Assembly (NCBI RefSeq): GCF_030867145.1
Contig: NC_134418.1
Span: 53,357,682 to 53,421,681, forward strand
Origin: Opisthocomus hoazin
Taxonomy: Eukaryota > Chordata > Aves > Opisthocomiformes > Opisthocomidae
Direction: 5' to 3'
DNA length: 64,000 nucleotides
The notes under the pieces: generated by a model
Databases searched by the model: none
Told to the model about the DNA's origin: nothing
What the model saw: the letters and a program-made list of their open reading frames with translations, nothing else
Shown: positions 27,501-42,500 of the stretch, piece after piece
Numbering within the stretch: the stretch's first letter is position 1
Layout of the letters: each line of letters opens with the position of its first letter
Position numbers and translations under genes: made by a program

Positions 27501-30500
27501 CTTCGAGCAGCCTCCTAAGGGCATACATATACATTGATGCCTGTGTAGGTATTCATGAGTCTGTCTTTGTGTATTTGTATATATGTGTGTGTATCTTTGC
27601 GTGAGATGCATGTATCTAAAAACTCTGCCATCTAGTTTAAAATTTTTTGAAACTTATTTAAAACGGAATCCTCTGTTGTCAGTCAACAGGATGCTTTAGA
27701 GAACTTCCATGCTTAACTCTATATTGAAATTGCAGTTGTCTGTAAGATAAATTTGCTGTAAGCTTTGAAACAACAACAGTCTTGATAATGTTTCCTTGTC
27801 ACCACATTTATTTTGAGGATGTTATACCAATGGCATGGTACCTACTTCATCTTTCTTTATTCTGTGGATGTAGATATATAAATTACTGTATACCATCAGA
27901 AGATGGATAGGTTAAGCACACTTCAGTCTTAAATAGACAAACAGGAAGCTAAGACAGACCTGAATGATTTTGGTGAGCTAGAGCTACGTTGATAAAGTGA
28001 TTTCCAGCTTCACACATCTGCAAGACATTAAAAACATATTTTCAGTTGCATGTCTAAAATGCTGTTGTAGCTGTGTTGCAGTGCATAACCAGAATCCCCT
28101 CATTACAGCTTAGTCTCTGTATCCAGAAAACAGGTACTGCAGAATGACTCTCCTATGGGAAACACATCCTGTGATCTTTGTCAAATGCACAGGTGTCTAG
28201 TGAGCACCCTGGGCACAGCGTGGTGTGAAAGCCCATGTTTCAGCTCCACAGAGCTCAGTGCAGGCAAGCCTCCAGTGTGGTTCCCATGCCCAGCATGTGC
28301 AACGTGCTTTGGTCTGGGGAGATCAGAGAGGCTCCCTGGGGCCTAAAGAATTTAGCAAGATACTTGTCTGAACCAAACATCATCATCAGGATTTGGATTT
28401 AATCCAGCCTACAAAGAAGCAGGTGAAAAGTTGGCCACTGGTTTTGTATAGATGTCGTGAGTTAACGTGTCTACCCTCTTCCTACGCACACTTTCAAAGG
28501 TGTTCAGCCTAACACCTTCATTACACCAGTCACAGAGCACCGTAACCAGCTCTCTAGGTAAGTCACAGAGGAAGGAAAAATAGGGTGAATAAGCAGGCAG
28601 CGGTTCTCTGAAGGCAGACTGGTCGAATGGATAGCTGTTGGGAATTGATACATGAAGGGAGTCAGTATTATTCCTGGTTCTGCTAGTCTCTGACTATGCC
28701 ATTTCTGGCCCTAACCAACCTCCCAAACTTGGTCTTTAATATTTAGAGGGTTTAAATCTTTGGAAGAGGTACCATGTCTCCCCACTTCGTTATACAGCAT
28801 GTAGAACAAGGTGATTTCAGACTTCCTTGTGGCTTTCAGTACTTCATTGATTACAACTGCTGTAGAAACAAAACCAATTACTACCCATATTTTAAGTGGG
28901 AACTAACATGAAAATCAGTTCCAGTTCCTGAAAAAGAAAACCTGCCAGTACAACAATCTAATTTTATGTTTTTCATTTTTCTTCAGCTTTATGAAGAAAA
29001 CAAAATGCTATACACATTTCAAACTTGGACTGAATTGAACTTTTTTATTCATTTCTGGGTTTGAAGATTGATTTCTCCTCTCGAATTGAAAAAACGCAGT
29101 GTTAAAAAGTTGTATTTTCTTATATCATTTGTCGTTCCAAATTTTGCAAGGCTGGAAAAAATTAAGAAATTAAAATAAAAAGGAAGTGTGCTAAAATCTA
29201 GTGACATTGAAAGTGTAAAATCACAAAATTAATGCAGAAAAAAAAGAAATATTACTATAATTTTTTAAAGCCAATTCTGAAAGTCATCCATAACAAGCTT
29301 CAATTAAAAGTAATTGAAAGGAATATGTAACTTCATTTTATATTGAAATGTGCCATTATCAGAAAGAACATTGTCGATAGCATTGCTGAAGAATTTTCTC
29401 CTTTTTGGCAGAGAGATTTCTGTGGAATTTGTTAGGGAAGTTTAAATCCGTTCTATTAGTAAAGCTGTTATTCTGCATGGATATGTAGTCACGGGTCAAA
29501 TCCTGCAGTCTTTTTATGTTTTTTAATTACAACTAACTGACTGTCATCTATCATAAACACCAGATGTAAAACACTAAATAGCCAGAAAAGCAAATTGTAT
29601 TACAAAATATCACATCAGAAGGTGTAATTCTAGCCATAGCAATAGAAGTAATTTTAATTTGCATACTTCCAATTATGAGGTAGGAACATGATTGTTTCTG
29701 ATTACTATTATTTTAAAGAAAAAAGTTTCAAAGTTAAAAGTATTTTTGTGAAACACTATAAATACTGAAATGTGCAATGCCCGTACTATTGTGGAGCAAG
29801 AGACATTCACGCACTATAGTGAACGGCTACTAATTCCATAATCAATTCTAAGTAAAACAAGTAAAGGGCATTTCTGCAGGGATTTTTATTGGCTTACCTT
29901 TGACTCTGCAGCTGCGTTCTGCTGTAATTAGCTCTTATGTCTCTCTTTAGAAATGTGGCTGCTAATGCTCTATATTGAGAAGTACTGCTAAATGTAAGAT
30001 AGTGCTTAGTCGGCATCTCAGATATAAAATATGGGGCAGTGGGGAACAGCAGAAAAAAACCTTACTCTATTTATAATGATAAAATATTGAAGTCTACATA
30101 CTATTCCCCCTCTTTATAGAGCATGTGTACCCTATGATAAAAACGTCACTGCAAAGCTTAGAGTAATTTCTCTAAATAAGTGAATCTTTCAGAAGGGCTT
30201 GCTGACATTCTTCAAATTACTCAGTACTGTTGTTTACAGCAGCTGCAGATGTATACACTTAAATTAGGATATGTAATAAAGACAAACCTTGAAAGAGAGG
30301 AAAAATAGAAAGCTTCCAAATATTTTATTCTTATGTTATAGAAACCTGTGAAAACAGCTTGAAATTATTTTATTTTGTATGTTACTATTTTAAATTCATT
30401 GCCTGGGAACCTGCCAGAACAAGGTCTGAATGAAAGGGAAAGGTTTTGAGTTTCCATGAGCAGGAAGTTCTCAAAAGAACTGCAGGAATTCAGACTACAG

Positions 30501-33500
30501 ACCAGGTGCTGATGCAGGTCAGAAGGGTATGGCCATATTTGATAGCAAATACCCCCAACAGGACTCATCTCTGCCTGATGGCAGCATTTTCCATAAAAAC
30601 TATAGCAGGGTGTGTGGAGGAGAGGAAGGATGTTTCATTAGAAAAGGAGGCTTTTTCTACGCAGAAATTTTGGTGAGGACTGGTTTTACTGGTAGCACTG
30701 AATATTCAAGCAAGTGGTTTTCTTGGTTTCAGGTAACCCCTGAGCCTGGGAAGGGTGCACTCAGCAAGGTTCTGGGCACACCAGTGCCACAACCTCCTGT
30801 CTCCACAGTACAGATCATCGCTTTCAGCTGTAGAGCCTCATTGAGTGTGCAGACTTCTTCATATGAGTATTTTGCTTGTCTTTGCATTGCTGCATTTTGC
30901 TAAATCGTGAATTATTTCTATTCCATAATCATTAAAAAAACTTTATTTATGTACATACCAGAAAAGCAAGGGCAGCAAAAGAAACTTGTTTGTGGCCAAA
31001 CGCTAGAAAACAGAATGAAATTATAAATTGCATTTTACCGTATGCACATGGTTTGCTATGGGTGAAATTAATCTAGTGCTGAGGAGCAGAAATGCTGCTT
31101 TCCTGACAGGCTTTGCAGAAAGAATGGATATTATCACACACGATGTGAAGACAATGTGAATAGTAATAGCACTCTAGAAATGCCAGTCTCTTTACCACTG
31201 ATCTCAAGGCAGTTTTCACCTAACTTTTTCCAGCATTTGTCAGTTTCATGTATCCAAGTGCTTTGTCAAAGCAGCTGGTGGTGTTAAATTCCTTGGAAAG
31301 ACAAGGGGAGGGACAAAGTGAAGGTCAGTGGCAGAACCAGGCTGGGAATCACTGCCTTATCAATAGGACCTTCTACCTCCATGAGCAGCGAGAACACAAG
31401 ACATAACCTATCCATTACTTTTTTGTTTTTAAGTAGTGAGGCTTTACTATATAGCCACTATCTGCTGCACAGTCTCATCATGCAAGAAATATATTTAGCC
31501 TTTGCAGTTTTTACCTGCCCTTTGCCTGCCCTCTCCTTTTTGCTGTTGTCCCCAGACCTTGTCGTGCTGTGTCATGTTCATCTGCAAAGGTTTACAGTTC
31601 TCAAGTAAACCTTGGTCGTGGCTGAGGGACACAAAGCACATGTATGTACCTCACTTCCCTGACCAAGTCTCACTGAGCCTTTCCTTTTGAGAACCCTTTT
31701 TCTCTGACTGACACACGACTCCTCTGTGATGCCAAGGGCATGCACTAAAACTCCTCCTCAGAACAAACAGCGCGTGTCCGTAGCTGCCAAGCAGATGTTC
31801 TTCATGAGCCTTTTGTCAGCCTGGTTTAAAATACCACTCCTGTATAGCATGCTGCAACTACCTCTCTTTATCTGCCCACAGAGCAGCCATCTCTGGATAT
31901 GGCTGTGGAGGTTACCTGCTTCTGCATCCAAAATAACCCATCAATGTTTTACTGATCCAGCTAACTACGCCAGAGGGTGGGTGATCTCCAGCGTTAGACC
32001 CATGTACCTAAAATTGTCATTTTAAGGCAACGGAAAGCAATTACAGGTTCTTCTTGTGAATGCTTTCTCTGTTGGAAAGCTGTGTCTTGAACAAATGATT
32101 TCCTCTGTAAAGAAGCTGCAGCTACTGATCTGATGGCCTAGACTGCTAACAACTGTGTCTGGGGAGGTTTCAACATGGTTTGCAACGTTACTGTTAAAGC
32201 TACACGAAATTCGGCTGCGTTTCAATGAATCACATTATTTTGAAACAAAATTTTTGTGTTATTTTGAAAGGAAGGCAAGTGCCATGTAGGAGAAATTTTT
32301 GACTGAAAAAAATTAGTAATTTAATTGAATGTAAATAAAAATGGCAAAGCAAACCCTTTGTTTCCAAAGCTCATAGGTAAGTATAAGATGCAGAGAAAAA
32401 GAAAGACTAAGGTGTAGCAAGCAAAGTAGGAGGAAACAAAACTTCTGACAATTATGCTCAAATGAAGCAAAAGTTCAAAGAGCAAACAAGGAGAGAAAAT
32501 CATGAAGAAACAGCAGTGCAGTGCAACAATAAAATACAATGAGAGGGAACAAAATGATGAATGAAATACGGAAACAAAAACCAGAAATTTTTCAGCTTTA
32601 TCAGCAGTATCCAATTGACTTTTACTGGTTTCTCACCAAAAAAAAACAAAGAAGCTTACTTTTCATGAAAAGGATGTATCTTTAGCAAATAAATATCTCC
32701 TCCAAGAATATGAAGGCAGCTCTGGTTCTCTCCTGCATTCTTAACACAAATGTGGTGAAGACGGGCAAAATATATTGATCTTCATGTTTTCTTCACTTGG
32801 CCAATATTTCCAATTCATAAAACTGCACAGTGACTGACCGTCGCTGAACAGGAAGGTACACTCAGTGGCAGAGCAGGAGGGCCTCCTGCACAACAGTCTT
32901 CCTTCCAACGGGGAGCAAAGGCTAGATTTGGCCAGATTAGTTGTATGATCTCATGTGGGGGCCACCTATTGATTTTGGAGGACTTCAGGTTGCATACCAA
33001 GAACTTTTTAAAACCAAGGTCAATTTTGTGTTCTACTTATACATACATGGTGGCGTGTACCGTGGGTGGTTGATGTAGTATGCAATCCAGGAAGTGAATC
33101 CCCAGTAAAAGGCACAGCCCTGGAACGGACAAAAGATACTTTTTTTTGTTAGAAAGGGCGATAAGAAAGTACAAAACCTGACTTCATAAATATCAATCCT
33201 GGTAAGTGCAAAGCCCAGATGACCATTGAAAGACTTTGCAGTGGGTTCTTGAGTCACAGAATATAGATCTTTTTAAGATGCTGTGAAGCCACTAAAAATA
33301 AAATAAAAGGACGCACATTGTAGATTTTTTTGGATTGTATTGAATGTGTTTTATGCCTGTTGTAGGAATTGATGTTTGTTTTCTCCTTATTTGATTCTGC
33401 TGCTGAAGGGCACATTTCTCTGAGTTGTACTATTAAAAGTCTAGGACTGGTTAAAACAGCTGAGCTGTTACTATACCTTAAACTCAGCATTTCCAAGCAA

Positions 33501-36500
33501 GATAGAGCTAGCCAAACAGAACACTAAACCAGCCGGGACAATAAAGAGTAAAACTGAATAGGCCTGGTTTAACCCTGGCAAAAAACAAGGCACACAATTC
33601 CTGTAAAGATATTTGAGCTACACACTGCATCTACTCCCGTGGATTCAGCCCCACTTCTTCTTCTTGTTAAAAAGCAGCGCCCCAGCTGCCTTTGTGTGGT
33701 GACTGAAGCTGTGGGCTTGGGAAAGCCCCAGCAGAGATGATGGGATCATATTTTTACCCAGTGTAGGGGTCACTGCTCCCATCCTTTGTAGAAGAAAAAA
33801 CCAAAGCCCACCAGCCAAACGACTGAAACCACCCTGGAGACTGGATAAAGCCTTTCTACATGTCTCAGTTAAGGGTCCCACGCTCAGTACCTTCTTGGGG
33901 AGAGCAGTGTGCTGGGACTGGCTAGCACTCCATCCCATAAGTAGGGCAGCGAGTCAGGCTTTCTCTTTTTAATATTTTTGTGCAATGCCACTGTGGTACA
34001 TGTACACAGACACAAGGGGACAAGAATAACTGTGGGTCTTTAACTCCCACATGCAGGAATCACTTGGAAATGGCACTATGGTTCTACAGCCACTTAGCTT
34101 ATAGTCTTTTTTTTTTTTTTTTAAACACTGCGTATGGTAAAACAACATCTCTGGCAGTGCATCTCATTGCTTCCTTTCTGATTGGAACTGAGACAAGCCC
34201 CCTATCATGTCCATATGTTTATCTCCTTCACTATAATCTCAAATGTATTGTAAAACTTTTAAACGGAGGGTCTTTATGTCACACTGAATGGGGTGAATGG
34301 TGGGGTGATACAAAATGACTGAGAGCGAGTATGCAAAATAAAAGAAAGGAAAGCGTATGAGTAATGACACACAACTGAAATTTGGGAGGTTTTGGGAGAT
34401 AGAGGACTTTAGGCCAGCTCAGTATCTTCCTTCCTGAGGTCTCCATCTATAAAAGGAGAATACATCTTTTTTTCTACTTGTAATTTGATTTTTGCTTCCT
34501 ACTGCAAAGCCTGTCTCTTGCTCTATATTTACATTGCACTGAGGAAGTGGAGTGTGATTTCTATCAGCATTGCTAGATGTTGCAGCAGCATATCTCATAA
34601 TAAAATAGCATTCAGTCTGAAAAATGTCCTGGATATGACGATCAGCCCCTTGGCTGGATAAGTCAAAGTGGACATTGACATGCAGGAGCTAAAATGGACA
34701 TTGATTTCAGTTCATGTCCTTGGGGACATGGCCCTGAAATTCTTCCTATATTTGTATTTTGACTAATCATAGTTCCTGGAGCTATAAAATATATTCTTTT
34801 TTATTTTCCTATCTTCTTCCAAAGGCTGCTTTGATATAAGGCTATTCTCTCTTACACAAAATTATAAATATATTGTCACCTTTATCATATTTTTCAGAGG
34901 AGTGTGCCCCCCTGAAAACTTGTGAACAAATAACGTCTCCAGAAGATGTCTGACGTAGTGTAAACAATGGCAGAAGCAGGCCAAGCTGGAATAAAAAAAA
35001 AAAGGAAATTAAGTTAAGCGAAAGATTGTTTTTTATCACTTCACAGTTTAATGTCACAAAACGAATAAGGACTAATATTCCAAAACTGCAGAGTCACAGG
35101 GAAATCGTGGGATTTAAGATATTTTCTGAATTGAAGCAGCTGGAACCAAAGATTAATGGAATCATTTTCAGTGTTATACAAAGTTACATTCATTTTGCAG
35201 GGAAACAACTTATTTTTACTACCTTTGATTTAAAAACTGTTCCTCAAGCTCTGAATGTGATACATAGCCCTGACAAGACATTAAAACAGGACAGCTGTGT
35301 ACACAAGCAGGCGTCTGCCTTGCTTTTCCAAAAGACGTCTCCCACGTTTTAAGGCCACCTTAATGCTCCTGTAGGACGTGACTGACATTTAAAAACATTC
35401 TGAATATCATCTGAATGGTTTACTTGTCCTTTGCTAACTCGAACAGCTGCATGAAGGTAGTTTGTATTTCATTTCCTTGTGGATGCAAAATGAGATTTTG
35501 TTGCAAAGTTAATCCATTCTGATGGCTTTTTTGTTGCCCGTTACAACGAAATGAGGTAATTGCTGTAGAAATTATTATACTGATCCTCTTTTGAGGAAGA
35601 TTGTGAAACAATAACAGGCATTGCTGATTTGCTTCTGAGAAAGAGTAGCAGCTCACAGAGACTGAGTTTCAGAAACAAATGTCAAGAGTGATTCCTGGTG
35701 GCATTTTATCTTGGTTACATTTACCATACTACCAGAATCTGTCTCACTGCAAACCAATTATAAGACATAAATGAAAAGTGATTTTCAGCATGTGAAATCT
35801 CAAATACCTTTATTATGTGTCTTGTATGGTAGCCAGAGTCAAAGATTAAGCAATTTCAAAGTAATTAAACCACAGAGAGTTGAGCTAAAAAAATTTCAAA
35901 CTATTAACTTATCTAAAGTCTGAAGTAAACTTCCAGTTTGCTGGGAATTTTAAAATTAACTTGGCTTAGGATAGGGACTGCAGATGAACCCATTACTCAA
36001 TCCATTCTCCACACAGCCTGTATTTGTATTTGGGATTGCCCCGACCCATGCACAGAAACGTTGCACTTGGCTTTGATGAACTTCATGAGGTTCGCACAGG
36101 CTCACCTCTCAAGCCTGTCCAGGTCCCTCTGGATGGCATCCCTTCCCTCCAGCATATCGACTGCACCACACAGCTTGGTGTCATTGGCAAACTTGGTGAG
36201 CGTGCTCTCAGTCCCACTGTCCATGTCACCAACAAAGATGTTAAACACCACCTGTCCAAATACCTACCCCCCAGGAAGGCCACTCATCACCGGTCTCCAC
36301 CTGGACATGGAGCCATTGACTGCAACTCTTTGAGTGCGACCATCCACCCAATTCCTTATCTGCCAAGTGGTCAAACCATGTCTCTCTAATTTAGAGACAA
36401 GGATGTCATGCGGGACAGTGTCAAGTGCTTTGCACAAGTCCAGGTAGATGACATCTGTTGCTCTTCACTTATCCACAAATGCAGTAAACCTGTTGTGGAA

Positions 36501-39500
36501 GTCCACCCAATTTGTCAGGCACAATTTGCCCTTAGTGAAGCCGTGTTGGCTGTCACCAATCACCTCCTTATTTTCCATGTGCCTTAGCATAGTTTCCAGG
36601 AGGACCTGCTCCACGATCTTGCCAGGCACAGAGGTGAGACTGACTGGCTTGTAGTTTCCCAGGTCTTCCTTTTTACCCTTTTTAAAAACAGAGCTTAAGT
36701 TTCCACTTTTCTAGTCAGTGGGAATTTCACTGGACTGCAGTGACTTCTCAAATATGATGGATGGTGGCTTAGCAACTTCATCTGCTAGTTCCCTCAGGAT
36801 ACCCATGGATGTATCTCATTAGGTCCCACGCACTTGTGCACCTTCAGGTTCCTTTGATGGTTTCAATCCTGATCTTCTCCTAGAGTGGGTGGTTCTTTGT
36901 TGTCCCAGTTCCTGCCTTTGCCTTCTGCAACTTAGGTGGTGTAGCTGGAGCACATGCCCGTGAAGACTGAAGTAAAAAAATTGTTGAGTACCTCAGCCTG
37001 CTCATCATCTGTTGATACTAGGTCAACATTCTTGTCCATAGGGGGGTACGCTTTCTTTCACCTTCCTTTTCTGGCTGACATACCTGTAGAAGCCCTACTT
37101 ACTGTTCTTAGCATCCCTTGACACATTCAGCTCCAGCTGTGCTTTGGCCTTCCTGACATCATCCCTACACAACTGTGCAGCATCCCTGTACTCTTCCCAG
37201 GATATGTGTCCCTGCTTCTTACACTGAAGAGAAGTAAGTTCCTGAAGTGTGAAATTTCCCAGCCTGTCTGGTGCATTAATCACCATCCTGTGGAGGGGTA
37301 CAGTTGGTGGTAGCAGTGCCTTGAGCCTCCCTGACAGTTATCGTGTGTAGCTGCTTGCCACTTTCTTGACTGCAACAGCTCTTAATCCCTCCCATTGATC
37401 AGGTCTGCTTTGTTTCTTCCAGAGCCCTTCAAAAGGCTTGGGAATGGCAAAGGCTATCAAAGTTCATAAGGTAATCAAGAGGACAGCTTGGTTGGCTGTC
37501 GTCTCTTCTCTCTTCATTGCCTTTCGGCATGCTCTCAAGTTCTAGCAGACTAAGCAGGCTGCTTTTCCTTGTGGTGAGCTTCTACTGTGTTATATCGGAG
37601 CTCTTTGATCTTCCTTGTTAGCATTACTGTTCCAGTGATGGAGAGAAGCAAAGCTATCTGGTTTACGCTTATATATCAGCTCCTCTGATTTGTGTCTGTA
37701 CAGCTAGATACAGCCTGTGCTCTTCACTCTTCTTTAACAGTGGCTGAGCTCTTATTTTTATCTGTCATGTAAATGTTTATTTTCTTAAAAGTCTTTCAGA
37801 ATTCACATATGTTGCGTATGGCCCTGGGGAACAACCACAGTTTGAAGAGATTAGGTTCCAAATCTAGATTACCAGTTCTGAATTCCTATGCTTCTTCTTT
37901 TGAATTCCTCAGCTGTTCTTGACCTGACTCATGACATGCAGACCTCTTCCTCCTTGTTATGCCCAGGGGAGAGCTGCCACGAGGGTAGTTATCTTCTGTG
38001 TTGGATGCTGATGCTACTCATCTTATCAGTGGGAATAATGCGCTGCAAAGAGACTTGGAGTGGGACACCTGAAGTCTTGTCGTCTCTTCTCTGTCAAGCA
38101 TGACTTTGGGTTACTACTGTGTTTATTATTCCAACTTCTGTCCAGGCAGTGTTTTTAGAGGGCAGACTATTTGGGGAGAATGCTACATCTCCCATTGTGA
38201 CCAGGTGCAGTGACCATTGCAACTGGGATCCCATTTTTGGTCAGGCTTATGACTGCTGCTAAAACACCAAACCACTATTGATAAGAACAATCTGAAGCTC
38301 CCACTGACTCTGAGACCAGGGATACACCTCACACCCTCTGTAACGTCCTCAGCCCTGGAAATGCGGTCTCCATCCCTCTGGGTCCTTGTCCTCCAAGAAA
38401 ATAGTTCACGCAAGCATCACTTACTGAACCACGGGGTGGCGGAAGTTCTTTGTACTTTCCACTTGATCATATATAGTTGAGAGACGAATGTAAAAGAGCA
38501 GATATATGAGAAGAGGCCCGGTGTATTCTGTTAGAAAAAACTAGAAATGAAAAAGAAAATAGCTGTATCAGACTAGGAAATCGTACCAATAAAGGCATGA
38601 GAAAAAGAATACCCTATCTACAACACCTATTCATCCTTCAAAAGTCATTTTGGCTTCGTTTTGAGGACTTAAGTGACACACAGGGTTTTTTCTGCTGTCT
38701 CTTTAGCAAAGGAGTACAATCCATCTAGGAAATGAGAGAGAGATTTCTGTGCAGAATATTAACCCAATCAGAAAGGCTTCATGGAAGGTGGTCAAAATCA
38801 CAGTCATCTACACTTTATACTTTTGGCTGTGCCATCAGATGCCTATTTGGAATCTAAATAACACTGAAAATCAAGGCCAAAAGCTGAAGGCAGCTTGCTT
38901 TCTGCCAGTGGATTTTGCAATGAAGTGATACATCAGTTAAAAGCCAACGAAGCATGACAGAAATGAACATAGCTTCGAATCCTGGTTGCCAGCAGAGTCA
39001 TCTGGAAGGGAGGGATCATTGCTTAAAATTTGGTGATGGGTAGAAGGGCAGGACCTGCCTGTCTGGTGTATGGTGCTTTGAGCCTTTGTTCAGTGACTGA
39101 GTGGGAGTCCTCTCTGTGCAGATGCCAGCAGAAGTAGCCTGCGGTGGGCAGATTGGACAAGTACATTACCCTGTAAAACAGAAAGAAATAATTTCACCTC
39201 CCTACTGTCACCCGTGCTAGCCACAGAGAGACGAGAGGAGATATGGGGGCAGGGAGAGAAGGTGGAGTTACAGTGCTGCCATGAGCCACCCTCAGTTTTA
39301 CATTCTGGCTTTGGTTTGGTATGGCCTGTATTGCCTTTTGTCAGGGCACACTCTTAGGCTACAAAGAGCTGGAGGAAGTAAAACATGGTTAGAGTGATGT
39401 GACGTCCAGATTTGATCATCTGACCTCACTGGAAGGAGTCTCAGAATAAAATGGAAATGGTGCAGTCCTACATGTTTACAAGGACCAGCAACTGGTAAAT

Positions 39501-42500
39501 CATAACTTAAGTGCGTAGTATTGCTTAAGGGATAAAGGTTCGTAACTAATGGGCCTTTGGGCTTTAAGGTGGCTGTTTGCACTGCTGTAGAATTGTAATG
39601 GATAAATTTGTGTGGCTTAAGGAAGCAACAATGAATTTAGACTACCTTTCTCAAAAGTAGTATTTCGCAAGAAGTCTGACCCCCAGTGGGATTTTCTTCT
39701 GATTGCTCTTCAGAAGAGCTTTGCAACAGAAAGGTTTTCCCGCAGAAATATTCTGCAGTTAGGTTTCCTTCATTTGGGACCCCCAGTATCATTTCTTTTC
39801 CTCTGAAATTTCAGCCTTTCATAGCAGGACTATCTCCACAGGTAACAGACTTAAGTGTACTCTACCAGGGAAATGTTGAATTCTCTTTTATTCCACATAA
39901 CACAGTGATATCTGTGTTCCATTTAGACTCTGCATGATCCCAAGAGCATGTGTGTGTGTAGGAAAACATTTAATCAAGGAATGTCCATGAACCCACATTG
40001 TTGTGGAACACACCACAGCCAAGGGCTTATTAGAGTTTTGTCATAATAGCAGTTGTATGGGTCTACTCCTAACTGTGAGCTCACTGTGTTAGGCACTCTG
40101 CAAATGCTGTAAGAGATGGCCTCCACTATTAAAACCTAATATACTAAATACAGACAACGGTGGTATAGGAGACAGAGGTGCACAGACTATGGTCTGGGCA
40201 GGTCAGTGTAGGAGCTAGGAACGAGCTGCTTTCTTCAGTGTAGCTTTTCCTCTCAGCCATGAGTTGCACAATAATACACCTGTAACTGCCAGCTTTTATC
40301 ATCTGTTTGGCATGAGCATATTACAAAGCTGCCAGGAAAAGTTTGGCAGGACTTAGGATCAAGTTGTAGTTACTTGTCACTGCATCAAGTATTCCCCCCC
40401 TTATCCCCTGGCTGATTCAGATGCTGAAAGGAGAAGGAAAGCTTCAGGATTTAGTAAAAAAATCCAGTCTCTATTTAACAGGCAAAGCTACCAGCCACAT
40501 AACACCTGAAGCCCCCTGACTGGGTGAAGAGGTATTTCTGATGCAGGAGGGGGTGATGCAGAGCCTCCCATCAGAGCAATTCAGAGAAGCAGCTGAGAGA
40601 GCAAACAGCAGCTCTTAAGTTGGGGTTTGTGGAGGTGAGCAGCATCAGCATGCCCAGGGTGCTTTGCAGGCCAGGGACGAGGTCCCATCTTATCTGTGTG
40701 TCAGTCACATCCAACACAAAGCATTAATCACCCATGTGGAGGCAGGCAGTCCAGGGTCAGCTGTGAGAATCACAAAGTAGGTATTGTCTGGCAGGCAGGA
40801 CTGTATTTGCCTTTGTCACAACTGCACCATCCTGCTGGAACATAGTTAAGATCAGCAGCATTCTGTTTTAGAAGATAAGGTTCAATTTGCTTTAGTGTTT
40901 TGGGGTTTTTTTTTTACATTTTATGTGAGTTTCAGCCTGTTTCCCTCTGTTGCATCTCCCATGCTGCAGCCTCTGCTCTCTTTCTCTGGTCTTCACTGAT
41001 TTTAGATTCAGCAGAAATGAAAAGTGAATTCCAAAAAGGCAAGCAAAGAATCTCTGCTAAAAATCCCATTACTTCAAGCAGATGGAAGGGAAAGTAGTCA
41101 TAAACCAACACAAAATTACAGTCAGTTCTAACCATTGGCAATCAAAGGTAAGCACCATTATTTTGCTATTGAATCTCAATGAATATATGCAATTAAGCCT
41201 ACCTAGTATCTTCATGCTCATTCTATAGTTGAGTAATTGCTGGGCTCGGGGAGTTGTTAGTTGTGTTAAGGATCAATCGAACCTATCATTTTTATGGATG
41301 CTTAAAAAAATTACAAAATTACTAAGATACTAGTTCCTGCTGACATATCCTGCAAAAAAAAAATAATCAAATTTTAAACAAAACCCTGAAAATAATAACA
41401 TCATCTCTTGTAGTTTCTAGACAAAAGAAATACCATTTTGTAATAACCAAAAAAATGATCATTTAAAACACCGAGCATTTTTCTTCTGCAGAAATGTAAA
41501 AAACATCCAATATTTAGAAGAAAATTACTTTTTCTTTACCATCTTGTGGGCCTGCCTAGATTATTTTTATGTATGTGGTGCAGCCAAATATGATGGTCCA
41601 TAGTAAACACAAAGATCTGTTCCGGGGAAACACAAATATCTGTTCCTGGAGGAGCACTACATCTCTATTACAAAGTGCAAAGCTCTACAGAATTTAACTG
41701 CTGAGCTCATCATGCACTCCCTGAAGAAAGAAAACAGGGGATTGCCCCCTTTTTCCCGCATCTGAAGACTCTATTTCATATCTTGCACAGTGTCCAGTTC
41801 TCTTACCTTCCTTCTCTCCACTGCAGTGTCTGACATTACATACTCTATATACCTCTTATTCTCAGTGGCATAGAGAAAGTACTGTTCTTGAATCAAACCT
41901 CTCTCAGGCAGGAGCTCCATACAGGGTGCTAAACTGAAGCTTCTTCAACTTCTCAATGATCAGGTCCTTGGGGACCTGATCCAGTAATATGCAAACTGGA
42001 AATATCTACTACATAAACAACAAAATGGAGATCTGAAATATGTGAAAAGGGAGATAATGTAGGAATCTCCATCATTCAGGAGACAAATGGGAAAGCAATA
42101 CAGGATAGCTAATTTGCAAACCAGCAAGGCATTTCATCTTGCATGAGCCAGATTGTACCTGCTTATTTTATTTCTGTTCAGATGTACGCCAGTAACACCT
42201 TGCTGAACCGAGTAACAACCGGGTCAGGAATTATAATCCCAGGTTTTATGAGGCAGAGGGTATATTTAGGGAGAGATGAATGCAACAGAAGTGAAAGGAG
42301 CTCTTTAAAGTTGTTTGAGGGACTGTGAGGTGCATTTTCTATCAGATAGGGGCAGCTGACATAGTGCCTGACACCATCCCAACAGGTCTGCTACAGGGAA
42401 TGGATAGGTTTTTTATAAGAGTTAATAGTACCATGTGTACTGGTTGGGAAAAGGCAGAAAAGAAGAAAAGGAAGCTATAAACAGAGGGAATGGAGTGAAA

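Noticed and set aside
35938..36654. Several plus-strand frames of 68-131 codons
   Set aside because: Shadows of the CR1 reverse transcriptase, which reads on the minus strand.
38527..38540. A separate 13-nt micro-exon encoding the V/F-F-L-A/T-E piece between exons 4 and 5
   Set aside because: An upstream acceptor (tttctag) directly before these bases extends exon 5 in phase, so no micro-exon is needed.
40030..40200. Possible ancient repeat with gtgttaggcactctgcaaat
   Set aside because: Resemblance to old amniote repeats is short and weak; not supported enough to list as a feature.
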